Assembly (NCBI GenBank): GCA_964494015.1
Contig: CAZBQC010000001.1
Coordinates: forward strand, 1-64,000
Direction of reading: 5' to 3'
Length of the DNA: 64,000 nt
Source of the DNA: CAZBQC01 sp964494015
Lineage (GTDB): Bacteria > Bacillota_I > Bacilli_A > RF39 > UBA660
Part shown: positions 1-9,777 of the stretch, piece by piece
Numbering within the stretch: the stretch's first letter is position 1
Layout of the letters: each line of letters opens with the position of its first letter
Notes under the pieces: model-generated
The model's database searches: none
Seen by the model: only the letters and a program-made list of their open reading frames with translations
Told to the model about the DNA's origin: nothing
Position numbers and translations under genes: made by a program

Positions 1-194
1 AAATAAATAATATTCCAGGCTCTTTATCTTACTACTTATGGAAAGAGACTGGTAAGGACTATTCTCTTCTTCTAGATGACTTGATTAGTCTAGCTATCAA
101 AGATTATAAAAAGCGCAAGAACAAGATCTATAGTTTTAAAACTAATATCCTAGAAAACTTCAAAGGATCAAAAGGAAGTAAGGGCATCAAATGA
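1..194 (+). CDS. C-terminal fragment of an unidentified protein
   Basis: An open frame enters from the left edge and stops at TGA 192-194. About 63 residues are visible. They are rich in lysine and leucine, with a helical-looking stretch (LLLDDLISLAIKDYKKR) and a low-complexity Lys-Gly-Ser tail. I do not recognise the family from this fragment. The stop codon lies inside a terminator hairpin, which supports this being a real gene end and the end of a transcription unit. Confidence 0.5.
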   Translation, partial: INNIPGSLSYYLWKETGKDYSLLLDDLISLAIKDYKKRKNKIYSFKTNILENFKGSKGSKGIK

Positions 195-205
195 TGTCTT
201 TTTTT
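183..205 (+). terminator. Rho-independent terminator overlapping a stop codon
   Basis: GGCATC (183-188) pairs with GATGTC (193-198) around a 4-nt loop and is followed by a run of seven or more T. The hairpin contains the TGA of the upstream partial gene. Confidence 0.7.
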
Positions 206-213
206 GTGATTGT

Positions 214-241
214 TTGTCAGAAAACGGTTTTTTCGTATATA
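214..241 (+). promoter_or_regulatory. Probable sigma-A promoter of the sortase operon
   Basis: TTGTCA (214-219), a 16-nt spacer and TATATA (236-241) resemble a vegetative promoter. They sit just downstream of a terminator and upstream of the sortase operon leader. Confidence 0.4.
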
Positions 242-287
242 AAAACTTATCTTTCATAGAATATATTTGGAGGAGAATATAAAATTT

Positions 288-311
288 ATGAAAAAAATAG
301 TTGCAAAATGA
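288..311 (+). CDS. Possible 7-residue leader peptide
   Basis: A strong Shine-Dalgarno (TTGGAGGAG, about 267-275) precedes ATG at 288, which opens a frame of only seven codons (MKKIVAK) ending in TGA. The TGA overlaps the ATG of the next short frame in an ATGA arrangement typical of translational coupling. A good ribosome site in front of so short a frame is unusual. It may be a leader peptide, or the start of a small gene broken by a frameshift. Confidence 0.25.
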   Translation: MKKIVAK

Positions 312-412
312 CAAAGTTAGTGTTAGTATATGAAGTAATCCAAATTTTACCGTTTGTTTTCAATGATAATGGTAATGTAGTATTGGTCTTTCCACAGTCG
401 GGGTGGTGTTGA
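308..412 (+). CDS. Possible coupled small ORF (34 aa) upstream of sortase
   Basis: ATG 308 overlaps the stop of the 7-codon frame (ATGA), and the frame runs to TGA 410-412, one base before the TTG start of the sortase. The 34-residue product is hydrophobic with no recognised domain. Its position between a strong ribosome site and the weakly initiated sortase suggests that it relays ribosomes to the sortase. It could equally be a remnant. Confidence 0.25.
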   Translation: MTKLVLVYEVIQILPFVFNDNGNVVLVFPQSGWC

Positions 413-413
413 T

Positions 414-1145
414 TTGAATTATAAAAAAATTTTATATTATGCGGTGTTTTTATTCTTATTATCGATAACATTATTTTTGGGCAGTAAATATTTCAAGGAG
501 AAAATTGAAATAAACAAAAGGTTAGTCTTCAGCGAAAAAATTACGACGATGACTAATCAAGTTGATTCGACGTATCAAACCAGCCAAGAACTGTTAGATA
601 TCTATCGTCGGGAATTAAATAATAATGATATTGTTGGAATGATTAAAATTAAAGGTCTTAGTATTAACTCTTTAATCCTCCAAGGACATGATAACATTTT
701 CTACTTATCACATTTAGAAGATAAGACGAGCAACTGGATTGGTTCCATTATGCTCGATTATCGAACTAGTTTAGATAACGGTAAAGTCAGTATCATTTAT
801 GGACATAATTCAGTGAATGCTAAATTAGTTTTCGGTAAACTGGAAGGGTATGATAGTCAAAGTTTTTACAAGGACAACAGCGTCATTGAAATATTGACGA
901 ATAATGGTCTAATTGAGTATGAAATCTTTTCAGTAACTCGACTCTCTAAAAACAGTGATAAACATTTAAGAGTCACATTTACTGGTAACGAATATCGAGA
1001 ACATCTCAACTATTTGAAACAAGCATCTATTTATGAAACTAATGTCTCGGTAAATGAAGATGATGAAATTTTAGTTATTCAAACATGTTCCTTAAAAGAA
1101 AGAGATAAATTTTATATTATTAGCGCAAGAAAGGTAAAGGTATAA
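414..1145 (+). CDS. Sortase, class B-like
   Basis: This is a membrane-anchored transpeptidase of 243 residues that would attach proteins with a C-terminal sorting signal to peptidoglycan. One N-terminal transmembrane helix (about residues 7-24) is followed by the sortase fold. The catalytic triad can be read: His131 in YGHN, Cys225 in QTCS, and Arg239 in SARK. The spacing between the GSIMLDY and IIYGHN segments is typical of class B. The start is a TTG behind a GGGGTGG ribosome site. The gene lies one base upstream of a giant wall-anchored protein ending in an IPQTG signal, its obvious substrate. Class B enzymes more often recognise NPQTN-like signals, so the exact class is less certain than the family. 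Confidence 0.88.
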   Translation: MNYKKILYYAVFLFLLSITLFLGSKYFKEKIEINKRLVFSEKITTMTNQVDSTYQTSQELLDIYRRELNNNDIVGMIKIKGLSINSLILQGHDNIFYLSHLEDKTSNWIGSIMLDYRTSLDNGKVSIIYGHNSVNAKLVFGKLEGYDSQSFYKDNSVIEILTNNGLIEYEIFSVTRLSKNSDKHLRVTFTGNEYREHLNYLKQASIYETNVSVNEDDEILVIQTCSLKERDKFYIISARKVKV

Positions 1146-1146
1146 A

Positions 1147-4100
1147 ATGGTAAAGAAAGTTTTAAAAAATTTAGACAGAGCATTTAGAATGGTCCTAGCC
1201 TTAGGCATGACTTTTATGCAAGTTGTTTCACCACTAAGTGTTTTGGCTACGGAAGAGAAAGGGGATATTAGAAATAATCCAGTTACAGTTGGTTCGCTAG
1301 CTGACGAAGGTGATGTTCAAGTCACTAAGACAGTCTATAAAATTGATGACGATGGCAACTATCGAATCGATTTTAATGTCATGGGTATCGATGTCAAAGA
1401 AACCGAAGAGGTAACTAGACCAATCTATGCGGTCGTAGTTTTCGATAAGTCAGGATCGATGCTATGTAGTAGTGGAGATACGACAGAAGTTAATCACGAC
1501 GCACAAGCAACAATTAATAATCAAAAGTTAAGATGTTCTCAGGGTGCAACAGCCAATGTTACTAAGTGGAATAATGCTGTCAGTGGAGCAATTAGCTTTT
1601 CACAAAGTCTATTGGCTATTAATAATACTTATCTTAGTTTAGTTACATTTTCAACTAGTGCTGAGGATGCTACAGCATTTTCACGTACGGCACTGACTTC
1701 AGGTAATTTTGGTTATCCACATGGATACACTGACTTAGGTGGAGCGATTAATAAGGCTCAAGCAGCTTTGAATAGGGCTACCGTTCCAGCTAATGCTCAA
1801 AAGTACATTGTCGTAATCAGTGATGGTCAACCAAACTATTATAATGGAAGTAATAGTGGTAATGCTGTAGGGTTAGCTATTCAAAGTGCTACGACAGCAA
1901 AAACAGCTGGTACGAAGATTTTTGCCATCGGGTATTTTACCAATGACGATGCTGAAGACACTTTAAGAAGTATTTCTAGTAATGCTGTAGGAGATCCAGT
2001 TAACTATTATTATTCAGCGTCAACTAGTAATATTACAACCACATTTGAAACTATTTTTAATAATATTAATACACTACCTAGTGGAACTAATGCGACCCTA
2101 ACTGATACTTTGGGAAGTGAGTTTACTTATGTTTCTAGTAACACAGCAGGTGTTACTCATAACAGCGGAGTAATTACTTACAGTATTCCAACGATTACCG
2201 AAGCAGGAACAACTTTTAGTTTCAATGTCAAAATCAACAATGAAGCTAACACAGGATGGCATGATACTAATAATGTTACTAGTAATGGAGTAAGATTAAA
2301 TTATACTAATTATGATGGTGAAAGTACCCAATTAGCATTTACTTCTTCTCCACAAGTATATTGGGTTAAACCAGAATATCATTATACAGTTGAATACTAT
2401 AATGAAGGTTCAGCTACACTATTAGGTACAGATACAGGCTATGCTCACTTAAATGATGTTATCACAAGAGATGATATCGACTTAGATAAATATCAGGGAG
2501 CTGGTTATATTGTTAAAAGTGTCAATCCAGAGAATTTAACAATTAGTAGTAATGAAGTTACTAATGTTATTACGGTAACTTATGGATTGATTAATGATTT
2601 ATCATACACAGTCGAATACTATTATGATAATGTTATCGATAACGGTAAGACATATCCTGTCAACAATGTAACTTATGGGACCTTATCAACTTATACTCCA
2701 AAACAAATCGATGGATATAAATTTGCCAGTGTTACTGGCAATGGTATATCGATTATTGACAATACGACAGTCGTTAAGGTTTATTACATAAAAGATAGTT
2801 TTGCTTACCGTATCGAATACTATTATGATAATGCAATCGATAATGGTAAGACTGATTCTGGAACTCTTCCATTCAATACACCAGTAAATTATACTGATAA
2901 GAATATTAATGGTTACAAGTTCGATCACGTCAATAAAACGATGCCATTTCATATTACATCTAATCCTGATAATAATGTCATCAAAGTTTACTATGTCAAG
3001 GATAGCTTTGCTTATCGTGTTGAATACTACTATGATGGAGTGAAAAGTGATGATGACTATACGGACAGTGCTTTATTTGGAACTGTCATTAGTACTTATC
3101 CAGATCGAATCTTAACTGGCTACACTTTAGCTGGTACTGAGGGACTTAATTTAACGATCGGTAGTAATCCTAATAATAATGTCATTAAGGTTTATTATAC
3201 GACGACGAGAGTAACAGTTACTGATGAGTCAATCGATAAGACTGGTACTAATGAAATTATCAGTGTCGATCAAGTAGTAGATTATACAGTTACTTACAAT
3301 GCTACGATTGATGATTTAGTTGGTAGTATAACCTTGACGATTACTGATAAACTTCCATACGATATCGATTTAAGTAAATCTAATTTAAATAGTGGAGTTT
3401 ATAATGCTACTGACCATACTGTTACTTGGACGATCAATTATACTAATATCAATACTTATAACGATGATGTTAAAAATATTAATGTTATGATTAATTACAG
3501 TGTCGTCTACATAGGAATTGATCCAACGATCAGTGTCAGTGAATTAAATAGTATTGCTAATGATGTCAGTGCTAGTATGACTTTTGTTAAGAATAATCAA
3601 CAATCATCGACTAGTCCTATTTCAGATAGTCATGAAACTGATGTCGCTGTCCAAGGTACTTTGGTCGTTAATCATATTATCGAGGAAACTAATGGATTAT
3701 TAGACAGTACAGTAACTCATGATTTAGTAGGAACTAGTTATACTACTAGTCAAAAGAGTTTTGATAGTTACCAATATTCAAAAGTAGTAGGAAATACTAC
3801 TGGAACATATATTGATGGTGATATTATCGTCAATTATTACTATACTAAAATCAATGCGACAATAACTACTCCTACACTTAATAAAACCGGTACGGAAAGA
3901 GTTACTGACGAAATAGCACCAATCAATTATACGGTTAACTATACGACCACAGTAAATAATTATATCGGTAATGTCAGAGTGAGAATTATTGACTACCTAC
4001 CATATGCGCTTGACGAAAGTAAAGTCAATGAAAAAGCTGGTGGTACTTATGATTCAGACACTAGAACAATTATTTGGATAATGGAATATAATAACATCAA

Positions 4101-6498
4101 TACTTATACAAATAATGCTTTAAGTATCGATGTTACCAAAAACTTAACTTTGCATTTCTTAGGTGTATCACCGACGACTAGAACAATTGCCAATAATGTC
4201 GAAGGAACAATTTCCTTAGATGCAACCAATCAAAGTGATACTAAAACTGATAACTTTGTTACAACTTTAAATGTTACAGGTCAAGTTACAGCTCGATACC
4301 TATATGGTAGTGTTGAACTTAGAAGTGATATTATCACTACTGGTTTAGTAGGAGAAACTTTTTCTACTAATCAGTTAAGCTTTAATAGTTATGAATGGCA
4401 GTCAACGACTGGAATGCAAGTCGGATTCTATACGAAAGATCCAATTACGGTTACTTATTACTATACTAAAGTTAATGCAACAATAGGTACTTCAACTATC
4501 GATAAGACTGGTACGGAAAGAAGTACTGATGAGACATCAGCTTTCAATTATACAGTTAATTACACAACAACTGTTAATAATTATCTTGGTGATGTTAGAT
4601 TGACAATTGTTGATCAATTACCATATGTGCTTGACGAAAGTAAAGCCAATGACATAGCTGATGGTACTTATAATTCAGCTAATAAGACAATCACATGGGT
4701 AATTGATTATAATGATATCGATACTTATACAACAGGAGCTTTAAACATCAATGTCACTAAAAATCTAACTTTGTATTTCTTAGGTATTTCACCAACGACA
4801 AGAGAGATTACTAATCATGTCACGGGGACAGTTGAATTAAGTACTACTAGTCAAAGCGATACTAAGACTGATGATTTTACGACCATTTTGAATGTTCCAA
4901 GTCAAGTAACAGCTAAATACCTATATGGTAGTGTTGAACTTAGAAGTGATGTTATTACAACTGGTTTAGTGGGAGAATCATATACAACTGATAAGTTAAG
5001 CTTTAATAGTTACGAATGGGTTAGTACTACTGGTACTCCAACTGGTACTTATACCAAAGATCCAATTGTCGTTATCTACTACTATGATAAAGTTCTAGCA
5101 ACGATAAGTACTCCTGATATAAACAAAACCGGTACTTTAAATATTACCAATGAGAAAGCACTCATAGGTTATCGCATTAAATATGAAGCGACAATCGATA
5201 ATTATGTTGGTAGTGCTGAATTGACTTTTGTCGATCAACTACAATATGCCATTGATGAAAGTCAAGCTAATGATTTAAACGGTGGTTTTTATGATAAACT
5301 CCATAAAACAATTACTTGGACGTTTTACTTTAGTTATATCGATACTTATGAAGAAGGCGCTTTTAATGTTTATTTGATAAAGGATTTTTCTTTATATTTC
5401 TTAGATGTCTTACCAACTACGAGAACGATTCCGAATAATGTCAGTGGAACAATTCATTTAAATGCAACTAATCAAAGTGATACTAAAACTGATGACTTTG
5501 CGACAGCTTTAAATGTTTCAGGTCAAGTAACAGCTAAATACCTATATGGTAGTGTTGAACTTAGAAGTGATGTTATTACAACTGATTTAGTGGGAGAATC
5601 ATATACAACTGATAAGTTAAACTTTAATAGTTACGAATGGGTTAGTACTACTGGTATTCCAACTGGTACTTATACCAAAGATCCAATTGTCGTTATCTAT
5701 TATTATCAAAAGGTTATGGCTGGTATTGAATCTAGCCTTCAAAAGGATGGAACTGAAGTTTTAAATGATCTTAACACTAATGTCGATTATGAAATCAATT
5801 ACACAGCTCATATCAATAATTATATTGGTGATATTCAATTAATTTTAATTGATACCTTGCCATATGCGATTGATTTTGATAATTCTTTATTAGATGGTGG
5901 CATCTACAATGCCAGCAATAGGACTATTACTTGGATAATTAGTTATAATGATGTTGATACTTATTGCGGCAATGATCAAATGACACCTGCGACTATCGAT
6001 CAATGCATAAATAGTTATTTAGTGAGTGTTACGAAAAATATTTCGCTTCGCTTTATTGGTATTGATCCAACCACTAGAACAATGACTAACAGTATCAATA
6101 GCGATCTTAATTTAATATCGACAGAACAAAGTATGAAAGATAGACATGATTATACGACAGCTATTGAAATCTACGGTAAAGTTATTGTTAAGTACTTTGA
6201 TAAAGATGGAAATGAGATTGCGACTGAAGATTTAGTTTCTGGACTAGTCGGTAATCCATATCAAGCTGATGCTATTGATATTAAAGGCTATAAATTAGTT
6301 GGTTTAGATCCACAAAGTGCTCCTGCTACTGGTGAGTTTGACGTTAATGACATCATCGTTAGCTACATCTATGAGAAAGTTAAAGACAATATACCACAGA
6401 CAGGACTATTCAATAATTATGGTACTTATACAATGATGTCAAGTATTTCATTATTGATATTAATAAAGTTTAGAAAGAAATTTCTAAAAGCAAATTAA
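1147..6498 (+). CDS. Giant sortase-anchored surface protein with vWA and MucBP/DUF11-like repeats
   Basis: This 1783-residue secreted adhesin candidate starts with a signal peptide (cleavage near residue 34). A von Willebrand A domain follows (about 90-310) with the metal-site motif DKSGSM beginning at Asp100. Next come about four 70-residue MucBP-like modules (about 405-690, recurring EYYYD...VIKVYY). After these, about five units of roughly 200 residues each pair a DUF11-like beta-sandwich (recurring KTGT, LPYxID, TWxI) with another MucBP-like module. The C-terminus is a classical sorting signal: IPQTG at 1749-1753, a hydrophobic segment and a basic tail. It is co-transcribed with the sortase upstream. 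The architecture matches mucus- or matrix-binding adhesins or pilus-tip proteins; the ligand is unknown. Neighbouring repeats are nearly identical at DNA level, which indicates recent exchange. Confidence 0.9.
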   Translation: MVKKVLKNLDRAFRMVLALGMTFMQVVSPLSVLATEEKGDIRNNPVTVGSLADEGDVQVTKTVYKIDDDGNYRIDFNVMGIDVKETEEVTRPIYAVVVFDKSGSMLCSSGDTTEVNHDAQATINNQKLRCSQGATANVTKWNNAVSGAISFSQSLLAINNTYLSLVTFSTSAEDATAFSRTALTSGNFGYPHGYTDLGGAINKAQAALNRATVPANAQKYIVVISDGQPNYYNGSNSGNAVGLAIQSATTAKTAGTKIFAIGYFTNDDAEDTLRSISSNAVGDPVNYYYSASTSNITTTFETIFNNINTLPSGTNATLTDTLGSEFTYVSSNTAGVTHNSGVITYSIPTITEAGTTFSFNVKINNEANTGWHDTNNVTSNGVRLNYTNYDGESTQLAFTSSPQVYWVKPEYHYTVEYYNEGSATLLGTDTGYAHLNDVITRDDIDLDKYQGAGYIVKSVNPENLTISSNEVTNVITVTYGLINDLSYTVEYYYDNVIDNGKTYPVNNVTYGTLSTYTPKQIDGYKFASVTGNGISIIDNTTVVKVYYIKDSFAYRIEYYYDNAIDNGKTDSGTLPFNTPVNYTDKNINGYKFDHVNKTMPFHITSNPDNNVIKVYYVKDSFAYRVEYYYDGVKSDDDYTDSALFGTVISTYPDRILTGYTLAGTEGLNLTIGSNPNNNVIKVYYTTTRVTVTDESIDKTGTNEIISVDQVVDYTVTYNATIDDLVGSITLTITDKLPYDIDLSKSNLNSGVYNATDHTVTWTINYTNINTYNDDVKNINVMINYSVVYIGIDPTISVSELNSIANDVSASMTFVKNNQQSSTSPISDSHETDVAVQGTLVVNHIIEETNGLLDSTVTHDLVGTSYTTSQKSFDSYQYSKVVGNTTGTYIDGDIIVNYYYTKINATITTPTLNKTGTERVTDEIAPINYTVNYTTTVNNYIGNVRVRIIDYLPYALDESKVNEKAGGTYDSDTRTIIWIMEYNNINTYTNNALSIDVTKNLTLHFLGVSPTTRTIANNVEGTISLDATNQSDTKTDNFVTTLNVTGQVTARYLYGSVELRSDIITTGLVGETFSTNQLSFNSYEWQSTTGMQVGFYTKDPITVTYYYTKVNATIGTSTIDKTGTERSTDETSAFNYTVNYTTTVNNYLGDVRLTIVDQLPYVLDESKANDIADGTYNSANKTITWVIDYNDIDTYTTGALNINVTKNLTLYFLGISPTTREITNHVTGTVELSTTSQSDTKTDDFTTILNVPSQVTAKYLYGSVELRSDVITTGLVGESYTTDKLSFNSYEWVSTTGTPTGTYTKDPIVVIYYYDKVLATISTPDINKTGTLNITNEKALIGYRIKYEATIDNYVGSAELTFVDQLQYAIDESQANDLNGGFYDKLHKTITWTFYFSYIDTYEEGAFNVYLIKDFSLYFLDVLPTTRTIPNNVSGTIHLNATNQSDTKTDDFATALNVSGQVTAKYLYGSVELRSDVITTDLVGESYTTDKLNFNSYEWVSTTGIPTGTYTKDPIVVIYYYQKVMAGIESSLQKDGTEVLNDLNTNVDYEINYTAHINNYIGDIQLILIDTLPYAIDFDNSLLDGGIYNASNRTITWIISYNDVDTYCGNDQMTPATIDQCINSYLVSVTKNISLRFIGIDPTTRTMTNSINSDLNLISTEQSMKDRHDYTTAIEIYGKVIVKYFDKDGNEIATEDLVSGLVGNPYQADAIDIKGYKLVGLDPQSAPATGEFDVNDIIVSYIYEKVKDNIPQTGLFNNYGTYTMMSSISLLILIKFRKKFLKAN
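4901..5078 (+). repeat. 178-bp near-identical intragenic repeat, copy 1
   Basis: It matches 5522-5699 with only about four differences over 178 bp, at an offset of 621 bp. It encodes the MucBP-like part of one surface-protein unit. A more diverged copy begins near 4281. Confidence 0.85.
5522..5699 (+). repeat. 178-bp near-identical intragenic repeat, copy 2
   Basis: Second copy of the block at 4901-5078. The flanking DUF11-like halves of the same units are clearly more diverged, so identity is patchy within the repeat unit. Confidence 0.85.
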
Positions 6499-6511
6499 TT
6501 AAATAGTTATA

Positions 6512-6539
6512 AAAAAATAATCAAATTGATTATTTTTTT
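6512..6539 (+). terminator. Rho-independent terminator after the surface-protein gene
   Basis: AATAATC and GATTATT pair around AAATT, extended by A- and T-runs on either side, and end in a T tract 14 bp after the stop codon. Confidence 0.85.
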
Positions 6540-6608
6540 GTTTTGTAATAAAATAGTTATGATTTTAGTTATTTCTTTTTTCTTGGACTAGTATTTTTAA
6601 AAATAGTG

Positions 6609-6617
6609 TGCTATAAT
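6609..6617 (+). promoter_or_regulatory. Extended -10 promoter of typA
   Basis: TGCTATAAT (TG at 6609-6610, TATAAT at 6612-6617) forms an extended -10 element without a clear -35. A short CCTA...TAGG hairpin in the leader partly covers the ribosome site. Confidence 0.6.
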
Positions 6618-6649
6618 CATGCCTAGCGCTTTTAGGAAGTGAATTAATT

Positions 6650-8461
6650 ATGGAAAAAAGAAATGTGGCGATTATTGCCCATGTCGATCATGGTAAAACA
6701 AAATTAGTTGATCAAATTTTAAAGTATTCGGGAACTTTTCGTGAAAATGAAGATGTCTCGTCTTTGTCGATGGATTCTAATGCCTTAGAAAAAGAACGCG
6801 GGATTACGATTTTAGCTAAGACGACGGCTGTCAACTATAATGGTTATCGCATCAATATTGTCGATACGCCAGGACATGCTGATTTTGGTGGTGAAGTTGA
6901 AAGAATTATGACGATGGTCGATGGAGTTATTTTGGTGGTTGATGCTTATGAAGGAACGATGCCACAGACTAGATTTGTTTTAAAGAAAGCTTTAGAAGCT
7001 AAAGTTAAGCCTTTAGTTGTCATCAATAAGATCGATAAAGATAGTGCCAGATGTAAAGAAGTTTTAGATGAGATACTGGAACTCTTTATCGAACTTGGAG
7101 CTACTGACGATCAAATTGATTTTAAGACGGTTTATGCTAGTGCTTTAAATGGAACTTGTAGTTTAGATCCTGATAAAATGACTCAGGAAACAGGTTTTAA
7201 ATGTCTTTTGGATCTAATTATCAGTGAGATACCAGCGCCTAAAGGAAATATCGATCAACCGTTACAGTTTCAACCAACTTTATTAGATTATAATGACTAT
7301 GTAGGGCGAATTGGAATTGGTTTAGTCTATAATGGTGTCATTAGAGTAGGGCAGATGGTCTCATGTCTTAGATTGGATGGCTCAGTCAAACAGTTTCGAG
7401 TTCAAAAACTATTTGGTTTTTTAGGACTTAAGAGAATTGAAATAGTTGAAGCTGAAGCTGGAGATATTGTCGCCGTAGCAGGACTTTTAGATATTTCAGT
7501 AGGTGAGACCTTATGTCATCCTAATCATTTAGAAATTCTACCAAGATTGAGAATCGATGAACCAACATTACAGATGACGATTGGTACTAATTCTAGTCCT
7601 TTTGTGGGACTGGATGGTAAGATCTTGACAGCGAGAAAGATCGAAGAGAGATTAGTCAAAGAAACCCAAAAAGATGTCAGTTTAAGAGTTGAACCATACG
7701 ATAAAGAAAGTTTCTTAGTTAGTGGTCGAGGAGAGTTACATTTAGGGATTCTAGTTGAAAACATGCGTCGTGAAGGTTTTGAGATCGAAATTAGTAAACC
7801 GGTTGTCATTATTAAGGAAGTTGACGGGATTAAGATGGAGCCTTATGAAGAGTTACAAGTTGAAGTACCAGAAGAGACAGTCGGTAATGTCATCGAGGAG
7901 TTAGGACAGCGTGGTGCGATCATGGAAAACATGACTAATTTTGGCAATCAGGCCCGAATTATTTATTCGATTTCCTCTCGTGGTTTAATTGGCTTTATGA
8001 CTGATTTTATGACTCTAACTAAAGGTTATGGAATTATCAATCACAGTTTTAAGGAGTATCGTCCATATCAAAATATTGTCATCGGAGAGAGGACTTTAGG
8101 AGTACTTGTTTCATCAGAAACGGGGAAGGCGACAGCTTATGGAATTGGACAGTTAGAAGATCGTGGAGTTATGTTTATCGAACCAGGAACTGATGTTTAT
8201 CAAGGAATGATCGTTGGAGAGTGTAATCGTGATCATGACTTAGCTATCAATATCGTAAAAGGTAAACAGCTTACCAACATGAGAGCAGCCGGAAGTGATC
8301 ATACCGTCGTATTAAAGAGACCAAGACCAATTACTCTAGAATATGCCATGGAATACATCAATCACGATGAATTAATTGAAGTGACACCAAACTATATTAG
8401 ATTACGAAAAAGACTCCTTAATGCTCTTGATCGCAAGAAAAATGAGATAAGAAATAATTAA
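6650..8461 (+). CDS. typA: Translational GTPase TypA/BipA
   Basis: This 603-residue ribosome-associated GTPase acts in ribosome assembly and stress adaptation. The P-loop AHVDHGKT is at residues 10-17, the G2/G3 region has the family signature ERGITI followed by [14 protein letters not shown], and G4 is NKID. Length and order (G domain, EF-Tu domain 2, EF-G-like domains III and V, C-terminal BipA domain) match the family. It has its own extended -10 promoter and an AGGAAG ribosome site. A large terminator hairpin begins at the stop codon, so it is probably monocistronic. Confidence 0.95.
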   Translation: MEKRNVAIIAHVDHGKTKLVDQILKYSGTFRENEDVSSLSMDSNALEKERGITILAKTTAVNYNGYRINIVDTPGHADFGGEVERIMTMVDGVILVVDAYEGTMPQTRFVLKKALEAKVKPLVVINKIDKDSARCKEVLDEILELFIELGATDDQIDFKTVYASALNGTCSLDPDKMTQETGFKCLLDLIISEIPAPKGNIDQPLQFQPTLLDYNDYVGRIGIGLVYNGVIRVGQMVSCLRLDGSVKQFRVQKLFGFLGLKRIEIVEAEAGDIVAVAGLLDISVGETLCHPNHLEILPRLRIDEPTLQMTIGTNSSPFVGLDGKILTARKIEERLVKETQKDVSLRVEPYDKESFLVSGRGELHLGILVENMRREGFEIEISKPVVIIKEVDGIKMEPYEELQVEVPEETVGNVIEELGQRGAIMENMTNFGNQARIIYSISSRGLIGFMTDFMTLTKGYGIINHSFKEYRPYQNIVIGERTLGVLVSSETGKATAYGIGQLEDRGVMFIEPGTDVYQGMIVGECNRDHDLAINIVKGKQLTNMRAAGSDHTVVLKRPRPITLEYAMEYINHDELIEVTPNYIRLRKRLLNALDRKKNEIRNN

Positions 8462-8507
8462 AAATAAGTATCAGTATAAAAAAAATACTAGTACTTATTT
8501 TTATTTT
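8461..8507 (+). terminator. Terminator of typA overlapping the next promoter
   Basis: AAAATAAGTA (8461-8470) pairs with TACTTATTTT (about 8492-8501), with further partial pairing inside, and runs into T-rich DNA. The 3' arm doubles as the upstream part of the promoter of the following secretion gene. Confidence 0.6.
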
Positions 8508-8520
8508 GTGTTATGATATT
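8488..8520 (+). promoter_or_regulatory. Promoter region of first VirB2-like gene (duplicated element)
   Basis: It contains an extended -10, TGTTATGAT (8509-8517). The 33-bp block is repeated at 9709-9741 with two differences, so the promoter was duplicated along with the gene. A second possible -10 (TATAAT, 8525-8530) follows. Confidence 0.5.
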
Positions 8521-8553
8521 CGTGTATAATATGTAAAAGATAGGAGACTATTT

Positions 8554-9492
8554 ATGAGTAAAAAGATTATTTTTTCCTTGATATTGTTTGTTGGAGTTTT
8601 TTTTGCGTTTGGTATAAGAGTTAAAGCCGTAAATTGTTTTTATCATAAATATGATTCAAATACAAGTGGACCAGATTCTACCATAAGCTTAAATATTAAT
8701 AATTATGGTACTCAATCTGCTACTGTTACATTAATGGCTACGCCTGAAAAGATAACACCTGACTCAGCAAAATATGCTGACTTGACAAGCATCGATTTAC
8801 TGACAGAAAAAAAAATAGGTTTTTATTACGAACAAGCAGCTCTTGGGGGTGATTATCAAGTTGAAGGAGATAGATTTATAACTTTTAGTGGAGATAGTTG
8901 TAAAGATGGAAAATGTTGCCCGCTGTATGTTGGATTTAATGTTCATAGTCCTAATGAAGAAGGTCAAGAGTATAATCCAAATATTTTTATTGTTGGTGAT
9001 AATATTATTACTAGGGTAGAAGGAAGTTTCTTACCGACAGGTAATACCATACTTCCCGTTAAAGAAAATTGGAAAACATCTGGTGTCAGCTCAAAATCAG
9101 AAATCCCAACGATATTTACGCCACAATATATTTATGGAACATACATTGTAGATGAGGAAAAAACGGAAGATAAAATTGATAAATATGAAGGTCTTATTGG
9201 AACAGATGTTGAAAATACTTGTGAAGGTATTTTAGGTAAAGATTTCGTTGATTTTATGAATAACTATATATTTTTGCCTCTAAAAATCATTGTACCGATA
9301 TTGTTCTTGATATTTACAATTTTAGATTTTTCCAAAGCTGTTTTTGCAGAAGATAAGGATGCTCTTAAACATGCCCAATCTAAACTTATTAAAAGAGCGA
9401 TTACTGTAGTTTTGTTATTTTTACTTACATATGTTTTAGATCTACTGTTTGCAATAGTTACTAATGGAAGAATTACTGATTGTTTTAAGTAG
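8554..9492 (+). CDS. VirB2/TrbC-like protein with extracellular domain, copy 1
   Basis: This 312-residue protein has a signal peptide (about residues 1-26) and an uncharacterised ectodomain with several cysteines. Its C-terminal module has two transmembrane helices (about 237-258 and 283-305) separated by a short charged cytoplasmic loop, the layout of VirB2/TrbC pilin-like subunits. The motif ENTCEGILG stands just before the first helix and is shared with the following paralogue. It opens the type IV secretion-like locus and has its own promoter. Ordinary VirB2 pilins are about 100 residues, so the long ectodomain is a notable addition. The family call rests on topology and context rather than on strong motifs. 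Confidence 0.6.
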   Translation: MSKKIIFSLILFVGVFFAFGIRVKAVNCFYHKYDSNTSGPDSTISLNINNYGTQSATVTLMATPEKITPDSAKYADLTSIDLLTEKKIGFYYEQAALGGDYQVEGDRFITFSGDSCKDGKCCPLYVGFNVHSPNEEGQEYNPNIFIVGDNIITRVEGSFLPTGNTILPVKENWKTSGVSSKSEIPTIFTPQYIYGTYIVDEEKTEDKIDKYEGLIGTDVENTCEGILGKDFVDFMNNYIFLPLKIIVPILFLIFTILDFSKAVFAEDKDALKHAQSKLIKRAITVVLLFLLTYVLDLLFAIVTNGRITDCFK

Positions 9493-9708
9493 GCTTTTTG
9501 TGATGAAAAAGGAATTTTTACTATTAATTACTAAGATACTTTTTTATTAATATTCATTAAAAGATTTTATTGATTTTGTATTTTTAATAAAAGGATACAA
9601 GATTGCTGTTACTGTGAAAATGTTGTGATATTTATTTTTTAGATATTTTTATTTACTTTTACATGAGCTATTACATTATATTATTGGTTATATTTTCATA
9701 AAAATACA

Positions 9709-9741
9709 CTAGTACTTATTCTTATTTTATGTTATGATATT
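9709..9741 (+). promoter_or_regulatory. Promoter region of second VirB2-like gene (duplicated element)
   Basis: It matches 8488-8520 at 31 of 33 positions and has an extended -10 TGTTATGAT at 9730-9738. The preceding 9493-9708 is very AT-rich spacer with no gene that I can see. Confidence 0.5.
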
Positions 9742-9777
9742 TGTATAAAATATATTGAAGACGATAGGGGACTATTT

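Noticed and set aside
398..416. GGGTGG before the sortase, and a similar string before mutL, as T-box riboswitch motifs
   Set aside because: The surrounding T-box sequence and paired structure are missing; both are simply ribosome-binding regions.
286..471. Minus-strand 61-codon frame over the sortase leader
   Set aside because: No ribosome site, no recognisable product, and it lies opposite the sortase promoter, leader and start.
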